A DNA stretch of 64,000 nucleotides from Bradyrhizobium sp. WD16 (GTDB taxonomy: Bacteria; Pseudomonadota; Alphaproteobacteria; Rhizobiales; Xanthobacteraceae): NCBI RefSeq assembly GCF_024181725.1, contig NZ_CP028908.1, positions 558,001 through 622,000 on the forward strand, given 5' to 3'. Numbering within the stretch: the first letter of the stretch is position 1; every line of letters begins with the position of its first letter. A program made the position numbers and the translations under genes. Positions 38,428 through 48,022 of the stretch are shown one piece after another. The notes below the pieces were generated by a model, which was not told the DNA's origin, did not search any database, and saw nothing but the letters and a program-made list of their open reading frames with translations.

Positions 38428-39899
38428 GCCTGCTTCTCCGAAAGTGCCGTCCGCGCCGCTTCGTGGTCGCTGAACGGCAGAACCTGCGTGCCGACGATCT
38501 GGCCGGTTTCGTGTCCCTTGCCGGCGATCACCAGCACATCGCCGGCATCGAGTTCCGCCACCGCGGCGCGGATCGCCGCGGCGCGGTCGCCGATCTCGCG
38601 CGCGCCGGGAGCCGCGGCGAGAATCGCGGCGCGGATCGCCGCGGGATCCTCGCTGCGCGGGTTGTCGTCGGTGACGATGACGCGGTCGGCGTGACGCGCG
38701 GCGATCTCGCCCATCAGCGGCCGCTTGCCGGCGTCGCGGTCGCCGCCGGCGCCGAACACCACCACGAGCCGACGGCTGACATAGGGCCGCAACGCGGCGA
38801 GAGTCTTCTCCAGCGCGTCGGGCTTGTGGGCGTAATCGACGAACACCGGCGCGCCGTTGCGCGAGCCGACGAGTTCGAGCCGGCCGCTGGCGCCCTCGAG
38901 CGCCTCGAGCGCTTCGAACACGAGAGCCGGATCGCCGCCGGTGCCGATCGCAAGACCCGCCGAGACCAGCGCATTCTCGATCTGGAATTCGCCGACCAGC
39001 GGCAGCCGCAGCGCGATCGACCTGCCGGCATGGCGCAGGGCGAGGCGCTGGCCGAAGCCGTCGACGGCGGCGTCGATGAGACGGATGCCGCCCGCCGCCT
39101 CGTCGGCATTGCGGCCGACGGTGATGACGCGCAGCTTCCGCGCCCGCGCCGCCTCGATCACGGCGGCCGACTGCGCGTGATCGGCGGCGACGACCGCGAT
39201 GCCGCCCGCGGCGATCAACTCCCCGAACAGCCGCAGCTTGGCCGCGAAGTAGTGCTCGACGCTCGGATGATAATCCATGTGGTCGCGCGACAGGTTGGTG
39301 AAGGCGCCGGCGATGATGCGGACGCCGTCGAGCCGGTGCTGGTCGAGGCCGTGGGACGAGGCCTCGAGCGCCAGATGGCTGACGCCTTCGCCGGCGAGTT
39401 CGTCGAGCTCCCGGTGCAGCGTGACCGGATCGGGGGTGGTCAGCGAGCCGTAGACCGAGCGGGTGGGCGCGACGATGCCGACCGTGCCGATGCTGGCGGC
39501 GGCGTGGCCGAGGCGCTGCCAGATCTGGCGGGTGAAGGCGGCGACCGAGGTCTTGCCGCTGGTGCCGGTGACCGCCGCGATCGTCGCCGGCTGACGCGGG
39601 AAGAAGCGCGCGGCGGCGCGGGCGAGCGCGCGGCGCGCATTGGCCACGGCGACGAACGGCACGGCGGTCAAGGGCGCGCCGGTCTCACCTGGCGGCGGCT
39701 CCTCGCCCACCACGGCGACGGCGCCCGCCGCCAGCGCCTGGGCAATGAAGCGCGCGCCATCGGTCTTGCTGCCGGCAAGCGCGAAGAACACCTCGCCGCG
39801 GCCGACCTTGCGGCTGTCGACCGCGAGCCCGCGGACGACGATGGCGCCGGTCGGCGCGTCCAGCGCGGCGTCGTCGCCGAGAAGGTCGCGAAGCTGCAT
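38424..39899 (-). CDS. murE: UDP-MurNAc-tripeptide synthetase MurE (meso-diaminopimelate type)
   Basis: A 491-residue Mur ligase. Marks: [20 protein letters not shown], the P-loop [42 protein letters not shown] and [16 protein letters not shown]. The motif DDNPRSEDP contains the DNPR tetrad that selects meso-diaminopimelate, as expected in a Gram-negative. It is 142 bases downstream of ftsI; that gap holds a short degenerate GTGTTGC repeat. Confidence 0.97.
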   Translation of the reverse strand: MQLRDLLGDDAALDAPTGAIVVRGLAVDSRKVGRGEVFFALAGSKTDGARFIAQALAAGAVAVVGEEPPPGETGAPLTAVPFVAVANARRALARAAARFFPRQPATIAAVTGTSGKTSVAAFTRQIWQRLGHAAASIGTVGIVAPTRSVYGSLTTPDPVTLHRELDELAGEGVSHLALEASSHGLDQHRLDGVRIIAGAFTNLSRDHMDYHPSVEHYFAAKLRLFGELIAAGGIAVVAADHAQSAAVIEAARARKLRVITVGRNADEAAGGIRLIDAAVDGFGQRLALRHAGRSIALRLPLVGEFQIENALVSAGLAIGTGGDPALVFEALEALEGASGRLELVGSRNGAPVFVDYAHKPDALEKTLAALRPYVSRRLVVVFGAGGDRDAGKRPLMGEIAARHADRVIVTDDNPRSEDPAAIRAAILAAAPGAREIGDRAAAIRAAVAELDAGDVLVIAGKGHETGQIVGTQVLPFSDHEAARTALSEKQA

Positions 39900-40041
39900 G
39901 GTCGCGCGGGTCCAGATGTTGCCGATCCGAGTTGCGATCGGTATTGCGGATACGTGTTGCCGACACGTGTTGCGGGTTTAGAGACTGCCTTGCCGCCGTC
40001 ATCCGGCGGTATCGAGCGACGGCTTGCGCGGGAGCCGCGAC

Positions 40042-41787
40042 TTACCGGCTTTCCCTCGATGCCGCAAGAATAAGGCGCTCCGCGGGCGGCAGGTCGAACC
40101 GCGGCTCGAGGCCGAGAAGCGGCGCGATCCGCGCGATGACCTTGCCGCCGGTCGGCACCGCATTCCAGCCGGAGGTGATGAAGCCGTGGGTCTCGGGCAG
40201 CGCCTGCGGCTCGTCGATCATCACCAGCAGCTGGTACTGCGGATTGTCCGCCGGCATGATCGCGGTGAAGGAATTGAGCACGCGCTTCTTGGCGTAATGG
40301 CCGTTGATCACCTTTTCCGAGGTGCCGGTCTTGCCGCCGACATAATAGCCCTTGACGTCGGCCGTCTTGGCGGTACCGATCTCGGCATTGAGGCGCATCA
40401 GGAAGCGCATCTTGTCGCTGGTCTCCGGCTTGACGACCCGCTTGGCGAGCGCCATCGCCTCCTGCTCGCTGCGCTTGAGGAAGGTCGGCGGGATCAGGTT
40501 GCCGCCGTTGACCAGCGCATTGATGCCCATCACCGCCTGCAGCGGCGCCACCGACAGGCCCTGGCCGAAGGCGATGGTCACGGTATTGAGCTCGCCCCAG
40601 CGCCGCGGCACCAGCGGCATCGCGCTCTCGGGCAGTTCGGTGCGCAACCGCTGCAATTGGCCCATCTTGGTCAGGAAGGCCTTGTGGGCCTCGACGCCCT
40701 GGCCGAGCGCGATCCGCGCGGCGCCGATATTGGACGAAAAGGTGAAGACTTCCTTGGTGTTGATGAAGCGGCCGAGCGGATGGCTGTCGTGGATGGTGAA
40801 CTTGCCGTAGTGCAGATTGCCCCGCGCGTCCCACATCGTGTTGAGGTTGATCTTGCCCGAATCGAGCGCCATCGCCAGCGTGAAGGACTTGAACGTCGAT
40901 CCCATCTCGTAGACGCCGGTGGTCAGGCGATTGATCCGGTCCGGATCATGGGCTTCCTTCGGGTTGTTGGGATCGAAATCCGGCAGCGACACCATCGCCA
41001 CGATCTCGCCGGTGCGCACGTTGCTGACGAGGCCCGACGCCGCCTTGGCGTGGAACTTGTCCTTCGCCTTCAGGAGCTCGTCGCGCAGGGCGTGCTCGAC
41101 GCGCAGGTCGATCGAGAGCTGGATCGGCTCCTGCTGGCGGTCGGTGGCGAAGCCGGCGCGGTGCAGGTCGGCGAGGCCGTTGTTGTCCAGCCACTTCTCG
41201 ATGCCGGCGATGCCCTGGTTGTCGATGTTGACGAGGCCGATCAGGTGGGCGACCTCCGAGCCGCTGGGATAGACCCGCTTGTTCTCGCGCAGGAAGCCGA
41301 TGCCGGGAATGCCGAGGCGATGGATTTCCTGCTGCTGCTTCGGCGAGATCTCGCGCTTGAGCCAGACGAAGCCCTTGCGGGACGACAGGCGCTGGCGCAC
41401 CTCGGCGGTCTCGAGGTCCGGCAGGGTCGCGGTCAGGAGCTCGATCGCCTCGTCGCTGTCGATGATGCGGCGCGGCTCGCCGTAGAGCGACGGCGCCTTG
41501 ACGTCGGTGGCGAGGATTTCGCCGTTGCGATCGATGATGTCGGGCCGCGCCGTCGCGGTGGCGTCCTGGGAGACGCCGCGGCGGCTGCCGTGACTGTCGC
41601 CGACGATGGCATAGGTGACGAGCCGGGCGGCGATGATGGTGAAGACGGCGCCGAACGCCATCATGATGAACGCGACGCGCGCCCGCGCCTTGGCGCTGCG
41701 ATCCTTGCGGCCGTACAGCATGCTGCGGATCAGGCGGCGGCGCCACGGCTCGGCCGCGGGCGTGATGGTGAGGGCGGCGTTGCTCAC
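40042..41787 (-). CDS. ftsI: Septal transpeptidase FtsI (penicillin-binding protein 3)
   Basis: A 581-residue class B PBP that cross-links septal peptidoglycan with FtsW. One membrane helix lies at about 37-60, then the dimerisation domain ([16 protein letters not shown]). Transpeptidase motifs: STFK (297-300, nucleophile Ser297), SSN (351-353) and KTG (486-488). The start is GTG 41787, with a strong GGAGGAG site; it overlaps the ftsL stop (GTGA). The frame is open further upstream, but that part is ftsL read out of frame. Confidence 0.97.
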   Translation of the reverse strand: MSNAALTITPAAEPWRRRLIRSMLYGRKDRSAKARARVAFIMMAFGAVFTIIAARLVTYAIVGDSHGSRRGVSQDATATARPDIIDRNGEILATDVKAPSLYGEPRRIIDSDEAIELLTATLPDLETAEVRQRLSSRKGFVWLKREISPKQQQEIHRLGIPGIGFLRENKRVYPSGSEVAHLIGLVNIDNQGIAGIEKWLDNNGLADLHRAGFATDRQQEPIQLSIDLRVEHALRDELLKAKDKFHAKAASGLVSNVRTGEIVAMVSLPDFDPNNPKEAHDPDRINRLTTGVYEMGSTFKSFTLAMALDSGKINLNTMWDARGNLHYGKFTIHDSHPLGRFINTKEVFTFSSNIGAARIALGQGVEAHKAFLTKMGQLQRLRTELPESAMPLVPRRWGELNTVTIAFGQGLSVAPLQAVMGINALVNGGNLIPPTFLKRSEQEAMALAKRVVKPETSDKMRFLMRLNAEIGTAKTADVKGYYVGGKTGTSEKVINGHYAKKRVLNSFTAIMPADNPQYQLLVMIDEPQALPETHGFITSGWNAVPTGGKVIARIAPLLGLEPRFDLPPAERLILAASRESR

Positions 41788-42170
41788 GGCTTCTCCTCCG
41801 GCGTCGTCTTGTCCGGAATCGAACCGGTCGCATCCTGGCCGACGGTGTCGAGCATGGCGCCGATCGGATCGGGCGTCGTCGAGCGCGCGAAGCTCGGCGG
41901 CCGCTCGGGCAGGTTCTTGAAGGAATCGTACTGGCCGCCCTCGATCGGTTTGAGATCGAGATGGCGCTGGGCGAGGCCCTGCAGCCGCAACGGCGCCTGC
42001 AGCTTGGACCATTCGGCGCGCAGCCCCGCGATCGCATCGCGCTCCGCGCGGATATCGGCGTGCAGCCGCATCACCCGCTCGGTGCGCACCGTCGATTCCA
42101 TCTTGATGCGGTAGACGTAGGCCGCGGCGAAGATCAGCGCGCCGATGACGAGGAGGTGGACGATGCGCAT
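41784..42170 (-). CDS. ftsL: Cell division protein FtsL
   Basis: A 128-residue bitopic protein. A membrane helix at about 4-20 (VHLLVIGALIFAAAYVY) is followed by a coiled coil (RTERVMRLHADIRAERDAIAGLRAEWSKLQ) and the QGLAQRHLDLKPI motif; a Pro/Thr-rich tail ends in TPEEKP. Its size, position between rsmH and ftsI, and overlap with ftsI identify it. Confidence 0.93.
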   Translation of the reverse strand: MRIVHLLVIGALIFAAAYVYRIKMESTVRTERVMRLHADIRAERDAIAGLRAEWSKLQAPLRLQGLAQRHLDLKPIEGGQYDSFKNLPERPPSFARSTTPDPIGAMLDTVGQDATGSIPDKTTPEEKP

Positions 42171-42173
42171 GGC

Positions 42174-43181
42174 TCAGCCTCCCCTCAGCACGTCGTGCAG
42201 CCGCGGCCAGGCACCTTCGGCCTCCGCGGGGTGCGGCGCGGCGGCATTGCGTTCGGCCGCCCGCAGCTTGGCCGAGCGCGCCCGCGGATTGGCGGCGATC
42301 TCCGTCTCCGACGGCAGCACCGGCCGGCGGGTCAGAACGGTGAAGCTCGGCGGCGACGCCACGACTTCGGGCAGATGTCGCGAACCGCCGCCGGCGCGGC
42401 TGCGCGCGGCGAGGAAGGTCTTGACGATGCGGTCTTCCAGCGAATGGAACGAGACCACGGCGAGGCGTCCACCGGCCGCCAGCCTGCGTTCGCTGGCGCA
42501 CAGGGCCGCCAGCAATTCGTCGAGCTCCTCGTTGACGAGGATGCGCAGCGCCTGGAACGTCCGCGTCGCCGGATGGATCTCATGGGGCTTGCTCCGCACC
42601 ACCTTGGCGACGATGGCGGCGAGCGCCCGCGTCGTGGTGATCGGCGCCTCGCGGCGGGCGGCGACGATGGCGCGGGCGATGCCGCGCGACTGCCGCTCCT
42701 CGCCGAGATGATAGATGACGTCGGCGAGATCGCCTTCCGACGCCCGGGCGATCACGTCCGCCGCCGACGGGCCCTCGCGCCCCATGCGCATGTCGAGCGG
42801 CCCCTCCAGGCGGAAGGAAAATCCGCGCGCCGCCTCGTCGAGCTGCATCGAGGAGACCCCGACATCCATGACGATGCCGTCGACCCGCTGCAGGCCCTGG
42901 GCGTCGCAGACCTCCTCGAGATTGGAGAAGCGATCCTCGACCAGGGTCAGGCGGCCGGCCGCGGCCTCGGCCAGCGCGGCGCCGCCGGCGATCGCCGTGG
43001 GATCGCGGTCGATCGCGACCACCCGGGTACCGGCATGATCGAGGATCATCCGGCTGTAGCCGCCGGCACCGAAGGTGGCGTCGACATAGACGCCGCCCGC
43101 GCGCGGGGCGAGCGCCTCCACCGCCTCGCGGCCGAGCACCGGAACGTGGCGCCTGCTGTCGGGTCCGGGACTGGCGGTCAT
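42174..43181 (-). CDS. rsmH: 16S rRNA (cytosine-1402-N4)-methyltransferase
   Basis: A 335-residue AdoMet enzyme (formerly MraW) modifying C1402 of 16S rRNA. Marks: [13 protein letters not shown], the SAM loop [39 protein letters not shown] and [19 protein letters not shown] 43181 is used; the frame stays open to 43346, but that extension is low-complexity. It heads the visible dcw cluster; no mraZ precedes it. Confidence 0.96.
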   Translation of the reverse strand: MTASPGPDSRRHVPVLGREAVEALAPRAGGVYVDATFGAGGYSRMILDHAGTRVVAIDRDPTAIAGGAALAEAAAGRLTLVEDRFSNLEEVCDAQGLQRVDGIVMDVGVSSMQLDEAARGFSFRLEGPLDMRMGREGPSAADVIARASEGDLADVIYHLGEERQSRGIARAIVAARREAPITTTRALAAIVAKVVRSKPHEIHPATRTFQALRILVNEELDELLAALCASERRLAAGGRLAVVSFHSLEDRIVKTFLAARSRAGGGSRHLPEVVASPPSFTVLTRRPVLPSETEIAANPRARSAKLRAAERNAAAPHPAEAEGAWPRLHDVLRGG

Positions 43182-43470
43182 GATGGGAACCTGGCCGCCG
43201 CCGGGACGGCTGAAACGAGGGCAAAAGCTGGCCACCGCGGCGGCGCGGCCGATGATTCGGGGCGCCAGCACCGGCGCAGCCTCCTGCTCCGGCCGGGCCG
43301 GCGCCTGGGCGCGTCGCGGTGCACGCGGCATATGGTGGCCAAGCATGGGATGTGAGGCTTCGACGATGACAACACAGCCGTTCCCAGAGAAGCGGCACTC
43401 CCTGCCAGTAACCAGGGTTAACGTTAAAGAAGCGTTGACGGCGGCGCGGTTTCCCGCGGCGCCGTCAGAT

Positions 43471-43505
43471 CCACCACACTAGTGTCCCGTCTCCGAATTA
43501 CCGCT
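43471..43505 (+). repeat. Truncated composite repeat (B end joined to half of A)
   Basis: CCACACTAG (the end of a B module) runs into CTAGTGTCCCGTCTCCGAA, the left arm of module A, then similarity stops at about 43505. A decayed copy upstream of rsmH. Confidence 0.65.
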
Positions 43506-43717
43506 CCGCCAAAGCCATCGAGGACGCCGATACGGCAAAGGCTCTGGTTGCAACGCGGAGGATTCTCACGGTGGATATTCACCTTTCGCCCTGGAATTGC
43601 GATTGCACGTTCATCATTGTGGCCGGATAATGCCGATTGGATGACGAGTCTGTCCGCTCGCAGGTCGGCGAGCGGCGCGGCCAGACGGCGCTCGGGAACC
43701 AGACAACCGGTTCCCCA

Positions 43718-43800
43718 GGTTCTGGTTCTTTAACGTTCTGGTTCTTAAACGTTCTGGATCGCTGCGTTCTTGTTCTTTAGCGTTCTTTAGCATTCTTGGG
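43718..43800. repeat. Degenerate tandem repeats of about 16 bp
   Basis: Four to five units of the type CGTTCTGGTTCTTTAA, increasingly degenerate toward 43800. They sit in the divergent gap between rsmH and the amidase gene. Could be a regulatory array or slippage product. Confidence 0.6.
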
Positions 43801-43924
43801 GCTGCCGGCTTGTTGCCGTGCTGCTGCCGGCTTTAGGTGGGACATGGTGCTGGGATCGTTCGCGTCCGATGGGGTCGAGTCGAAGCGACGGCGCCCCCTG
43901 CCATCTCCCTGGATTCACGCTCGC

Positions 43925-44725
43925 ATGGTGTCCTTCACGCCGGATTCGTCGGTGGTTTCCGACGTGATCCCCTCTGCCAATTATGGTGACCGGCGCAACA
44001 ACCGGGCGCCGGATATGGTCGTCCTGCACTACACCGGCATGGAAGATGCCGATGGCGCGCTGGCCCGGCTGTGCAAGGCGGGAACCGAAGTCTCCGCCCA
44101 TTACGTCGTGCTCGAGGACGGCCGCATCGTCCAGCTGGTGGCCGAGGCGCGCCGCGCCTGGCACGCCGGCAGTTCGTTCTGGGCCGGCGAGACCGACATC
44201 AATTCCTGTTCGATCGGCGTCGAAATCGTCAACGGCGGCCACGACTGGGGCTATCCCGACTTTCCCTCGCGCCAGATCGCGGCGGTGATCGCGCTGTGCC
44301 GGGGCATCATGCTCCGCCGCGGCATCGTCAGGCAGCGGGTGCTGGCCCATTCCGACATCGCCCCGGACCGCAAGAAGGACCCCGGCGAGAAGTTTCCGTG
44401 GCGGCTGCTGGCGAGCTCCGGCGTCGGCCACTGGGTGCGGCCGGCGCGAATCACCGACGGCGACCGCCTCGACCTCGGCGCCAACGGCGAGGCGGTGCTG
44501 AGCCTGCAGGAGCAGCTCCATTCTTACGGTTACGGCGTGCCGCGCACCGGCCAATACGACTCGGCGACCGCCGAGGTGGTGGCGGCGTTCCAGCGCCATT
44601 TCCGCCCCGAACGGGTCGACGGCACCGCCGACATATCGACCCTCGCCACCCTGCGCGCGCTGCTCGAAAGCGTGCCGCAACCGCCGCCGCACTTGACCCC
44701 GCTGCCGCCGCACTCCATGACGTGA
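43925..44725 (+). CDS. N-acetylmuramoyl-L-alanine amidase (AmpD/AmiD-like) with peptidoglycan-binding domain
   Basis: A 266-residue zinc amidase cutting the MurNAc-L-Ala bond. The amidase_2 domain shows MVVLHYTGM (zinc His), SAHYVVLEDGRIVQLV, and HSDIAPDRKKDPGEKFPW, which supplies the second His and the acidic ligand. A C-terminal PG_binding_1 domain follows (LQEQLHSYGYGVPRTGQYDSATAEVVAAFQRHF). No signal peptide with the start at ATG 43925, which suits a cytoplasmic anhydro-muropeptide recycling role; upstream in-frame ATGs exist (43796, 43844). Divergent from the dcw cluster and just upstream of rnpB. Confidence 0.9.
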   Translation: MVSFTPDSSVVSDVIPSANYGDRRNNRAPDMVVLHYTGMEDADGALARLCKAGTEVSAHYVVLEDGRIVQLVAEARRAWHAGSSFWAGETDINSCSIGVEIVNGGHDWGYPDFPSRQIAAVIALCRGIMLRRGIVRQRVLAHSDIAPDRKKDPGEKFPWRLLASSGVGHWVRPARITDGDRLDLGANGEAVLSLQEQLHSYGYGVPRTGQYDSATAEVVAAFQRHFRPERVDGTADISTLATLRALLESVPQPPPHLTPLPPHSMT

Positions 44726-44730
44726 GCGTC

Positions 44731-45139
44731 AGTCGGCCGGGCGGCCGCTCCCGCAGGTACCGAAAGGTCGCGGGGGAGGAAAGTCCGGGCTCCATGGACA
44801 AACGGTGCCGGATAACGTCCGGCGGGGGCGACCCCAGGGAAAGTGCCACAGAGAACGAACCGCCGGCGCCGCGGCGCAGGCAAGGGTGAAAAGGTGCGGT
44901 AAGAGCGCACCGCGCTCTCGGCAACGAGAGCGGCAGGGTAAACCCCACCGGGAGCAAAACCGAATAGGAACGGCGACGCGGACAGTTCGCTCTCGGGCGA
45001 TAACTCCGCAGGGTGTCCGACCCGGCCGTTCGGGTAGGTTGCTTGAGGCGACGCGCAAGCGCCGTCCCAGAGGAATGGCCGCCACGTTCCGCCGCGCAAG
45101 CGGCGGGGCCCTACAGAACCCGGCTTACAGGCCGGCTGA
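44731..45139 (+). ncRNA. rnpB: RNase P RNA, type A
   Basis: Contains the conserved blocks GAGGAAAGTCCGGGCTCC (about 44776), AGGGAAAGTGCCACAGAGAA (about 44836), GGTAAACCCCACCGGGAGCA (about 44937), AGAGGAATGGCCGCCAC (about 45069) and CCCGGCTTACAGGCCGGCT at the 3' end. The P1 stem pairs AGTCGGCC (44731) with GGCCGGCT (45130-45137), which defines the ends. It is the catalytic RNA that matures tRNA 5' ends. Confidence 0.96.
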
Positions 45140-45152
45140 TGCTTCTTTCGAC

Positions 45153-45183
45153 GAGGGGTCCGGCGTGACGCGCCGGGCCCCTC
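45153..45183 (+). terminator. Strong GC hairpin after rnpB
   Basis: Arms GAGGGGTCCGGCG (45153-45165) and CGCCGGGCCCCTC (45171-45183) around TGACG, with one mismatch. Probably the rnpB terminator, although only a short T-poor tail follows. Confidence 0.6.
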
Positions 45184-45379
45184 TCCCGTTGATCCCGCGC
45201 CCCTCATTCGCTGCTCGCCGCCGGCAGACCGCCGTCGTCGCATGAACCACGCCGCGCCCGGCGGCGCGATCGGCTTGCGGTCGGGCGCGGCCTGCCGCGG
45301 AACGCCCGCCAGGGAGGACTCGTTCAGACCGGGCTGCTATCCTTCATGACAGTCTGCGGGTTCCACGATGAGGTGACCA

Positions 45380-46276
45380 GTGGCAATCCCCAATTTGTCC
45401 GACGAGCAACTGCGCGTTGCGCTGAACGAGCTCGAACAGGCCCTCTACAATCACGAACAGTGGGCTGAAACGCTCTACGGCACGTTGATCTGCCATCTCA
45501 GCCCCGATGAGCGGGACATCGGCGACGACGCGTATCACACCTGCCGGTTCGGCCAATGGTATTACAAATCCGCCGGCACCGCGCTGAAAGGATTCCCCGG
45601 CTTCGCCGAGATCGGCTTTGAGCATGAGCGGATGCACCGATTTGCCGCGAGCCTCCTGCGGTCGTCTTTGGACGGCATGCCGATTTCGATCAAGGACTAC
45701 GAGCATTTCGTCTCGGCATTGAAGCGCTTGCGTCTGGAAATCTTAAGCGTCCAGCGTGAACTCCAGGGAGCGCTCTTCAATCTCGATCCCTTGACCGGGA
45801 TACCGAGCCGCGTCGAAATGCTGAGCAAGCTTCGCGAGCAGCAGGAGCTTGTCAGGCACAAGCATGCTTGCGTCCTCGCGATGATGGATGTGGATCTCTT
45901 CAAGTCCGTCAACGACGAATATGGCCATGCCGTCGGCGACAAGGTCCTGATCGGGTTTGCGCGCTACATCGTGGCGCACCTGCGCCCCTACGATAAGATT
46001 TTTCGTTATGGCGGCGAGGAATTTCTGATTTGTCTGACGGATACGGATCTGGAGGCCGGCCGCGCCATCATCGACCACCTGCGTGAACAACTCGCATCCT
46101 TGCCGTTCGACGCCGATGGCAAGGGAACAATTCACGTCGCGGCGTCGTTCGGGCTGGCCGCATTGGAGCCGGACATCGCCGTGGAGCGATCCATCGACCG
46201 CGCCGATAAGGCGCTTTACGTCGCCAAGACGACAGGACGAAACCGCGTGGTCGGCTGGGATGCGTCGATGGGATGA
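45380..46276 (+). CDS. Diguanylate cyclase with zinc-sensing CZB domain (DgcZ-like)
   Basis: A 298-residue protein. The N-terminal CZB domain carries the zinc-binding set His25 (NHEQW), Cys55 (CRFGQWYY), His82 and His86 (EHERMH), as in E. coli DgcZ. A short helix links it to a GGDEF domain with active-site GGEEF (211-215) and the product-inhibition motif RPYD (202-205) at the proper five-residue distance. It should make cyclic di-GMP, inhibited by zinc (family knowledge). The start is GTG 45380 with GAGGTG upstream. Monocistronic between rnpB and the convergent efflux genes. Confidence 0.92.
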   Translation: MAIPNLSDEQLRVALNELEQALYNHEQWAETLYGTLICHLSPDERDIGDDAYHTCRFGQWYYKSAGTALKGFPGFAEIGFEHERMHRFAASLLRSSLDGMPISIKDYEHFVSALKRLRLEILSVQRELQGALFNLDPLTGIPSRVEMLSKLREQQELVRHKHACVLAMMDVDLFKSVNDEYGHAVGDKVLIGFARYIVAHLRPYDKIFRYGGEEFLICLTDTDLEAGRAIIDHLREQLASLPFDADGKGTIHVAASFGLAALEPDIAVERSIDRADKALYVAKTTGRNRVVGWDASMG

Positions 46277-46409
46277 GTGAGTGCCCGACCGACCGTAAAG
46301 GCGACTTCGGCTCGACGGACGAGCCGGCCGATGATGTCGGCGCCGGCGCACCAGGTTTTTGTTTGGACGCGTTTTCTTCGCGCCAACCAGTATCGACGGG
46401 AAAACGCCC

Positions 46410-48011
46410 CTAATGCACGTCGGAGGCGGCGCCCATCACCTTGGGGCGGTCGACGAACACGACGAGGGTGCTGAGCGCGAGGAAGAACACCGTCATCATC
46501 ATGAAGGCGTCGGCATAGCCCATCACCACCGCCTGGCGATGGACGATCTGGTTGAGCTGCTTGAGCGCCATCAGCGAGGCGTCGCCCATGCCCTGGAAGC
46601 GCTGCGTCAGGGTGTTCAGGGTGTCGACCGCGGTGGCGTTGCCCCAATAGACCTTGTCGTGCAGCCGCGAGATGTGCAGATCGGTCCGGTCATTGAGGAT
46701 GGTGTTGATGATCGCGAGCCCGACCGCGCCGCCGAGATTGCGGGTGAGATTGAACAGGCCCGAGGCGTTCTTCATCAATTCCGCCGCCAGCGTGCCGAGC
46801 GCGATGTTGTTGACCGGCACCATCGCCAGCATCATGCCGGAGCCGCGGAATATCTGCGGCCAGAACAGCTCCCAGAAGTCGTAGTCGCGGGTCATCCACG
46901 TCATCTGCCAGGTGCCGATCGCGAACAGCACGAGACCCGCGGCGATCATCGCCCGCATGTCGACCTTCAGCATCATCCGCCCGACCAGCGGCGCGCACAG
47001 GAACATGGTGGCGCCGGAGACGAACATGGTCTCGCCGATCATCATGGCGCTGTAGCCGCGGACTTCGGCGAGATAGCGCGGATAGACATAGGTGAGGCCG
47101 TAGAGCCCGATGCCGACGCAGAAGGAGAAGACGCTGCCGAGCGCGAAGTTGCGGTTGACGAAGGCGCGGATGTCGACGATCGGCTCGCGGGCGGTGAGCA
47201 CGCGCCAGAAGAACACCACCGCCGACAGCACGCAGACCACGGCGAGCGCGGCCACCGAGGTGTCCTCGAACCATTCATAGCTCGGCCCTTCCTCCAGCAC
47301 ATATTCCAGTGCGCCGAGGAAGCCCGCCATCGAGGCGAGCCCGACCCAGTCGAAGTGATCGAGCAGTTTGAGGTCCGGCCGGTCGAAATCGACCAGCGCC
47401 AGCACGCCCACCGTGATGCCGATGCCCGGCAGCACGTTGATGAAGAACAGCCAGTGCCAGGACATCGCGTCGGTCAGGTAGCCGCCGACGGTCGGCCCCA
47501 CCGTCGGCGCCAGGGTCGCGACGAGACCGATGATCGGAGCCACGATGTGCTGCTTGCTGCGCGGGAAGATGGTGTAGGCCGAGGCGAATACCGTCGGGAT
47601 CATGCCGGCGCCGAGAAAGCCCTGGATGGCGCGCCAGAGGATCATCTGGCCGATGCTCGAGGTCAGGCCGCACATCAGGCTCGCGGCGGTGAAGCCGGCG
47701 GCCGAGATGGCGAACAGGTAGCGCGTCCCCAGCGCGCGCGACATGAAGCCGGACAGCGGGATCGCGATCACCTCGGCGATCAGATAGGCGGTCTGGACCC
47801 AGGAGATCTCGCTCGACGACGCCGACAGCCCGGCCTGGATCTCCGACAGCGATGCCGAGACGATCTGGATGTCCAGGATGGACATGAACATCCCGAACAC
47901 CATGATGAGGAAGGCGAAGACACGGCGCGGCACCAGCCGCTCCGAGGCGGCGGCGCTCGCGCCTGGCGGCGGAGCGGGAATCGCGGGATTTGATGCGGTG
48001 GTCTCGCTCAT
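46410..48011 (-). CDS. DHA2-family multidrug efflux transporter (EmrB-like)
   Basis: A 533-residue, 14-helix MFS drug:proton antiporter. Marks: FGMFMSILDIQIVSASLSEIQ (motif D1), WVQTAYLIAEVIAIPLSGFM and FQGLGAG-type motif WRAIQGFLGAGMIPTVFA, with the motif C-like GPTVGGYLTD. It starts 11 bases after the membrane fusion protein gene, so the pair forms an EmrAB-type pump, under a divergent TetR regulator. Confidence 0.94.
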   Translation of the reverse strand: MSETTASNPAIPAPPPGASAAASERLVPRRVFAFLIMVFGMFMSILDIQIVSASLSEIQAGLSASSSEISWVQTAYLIAEVIAIPLSGFMSRALGTRYLFAISAAGFTAASLMCGLTSSIGQMILWRAIQGFLGAGMIPTVFASAYTIFPRSKQHIVAPIIGLVATLAPTVGPTVGGYLTDAMSWHWLFFINVLPGIGITVGVLALVDFDRPDLKLLDHFDWVGLASMAGFLGALEYVLEEGPSYEWFEDTSVAALAVVCVLSAVVFFWRVLTAREPIVDIRAFVNRNFALGSVFSFCVGIGLYGLTYVYPRYLAEVRGYSAMMIGETMFVSGATMFLCAPLVGRMMLKVDMRAMIAAGLVLFAIGTWQMTWMTRDYDFWELFWPQIFRGSGMMLAMVPVNNIALGTLAAELMKNASGLFNLTRNLGGAVGLAIINTILNDRTDLHISRLHDKVYWGNATAVDTLNTLTQRFQGMGDASLMALKQLNQIVHRQAVVMGYADAFMMMTVFFLALSTLVVFVDRPKVMGAASDVH

Positions 48012-48022
48012 GCGCCGCGCGG

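Larger units (their letters stand above)
43182..43924. other. Long intergenic region between rsmH and the AmpD-like amidase
   Basis: About 740 bases where relatives often carry mraZ; no mraZ-like frame is seen. It holds a GGTTAACGTTAAAG patch (43412-43425) that may belong to the dcw promoter, a truncated repeat (43471-43505), and a run of degenerate tandem repeats (43718-43800). Confidence 0.5.
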
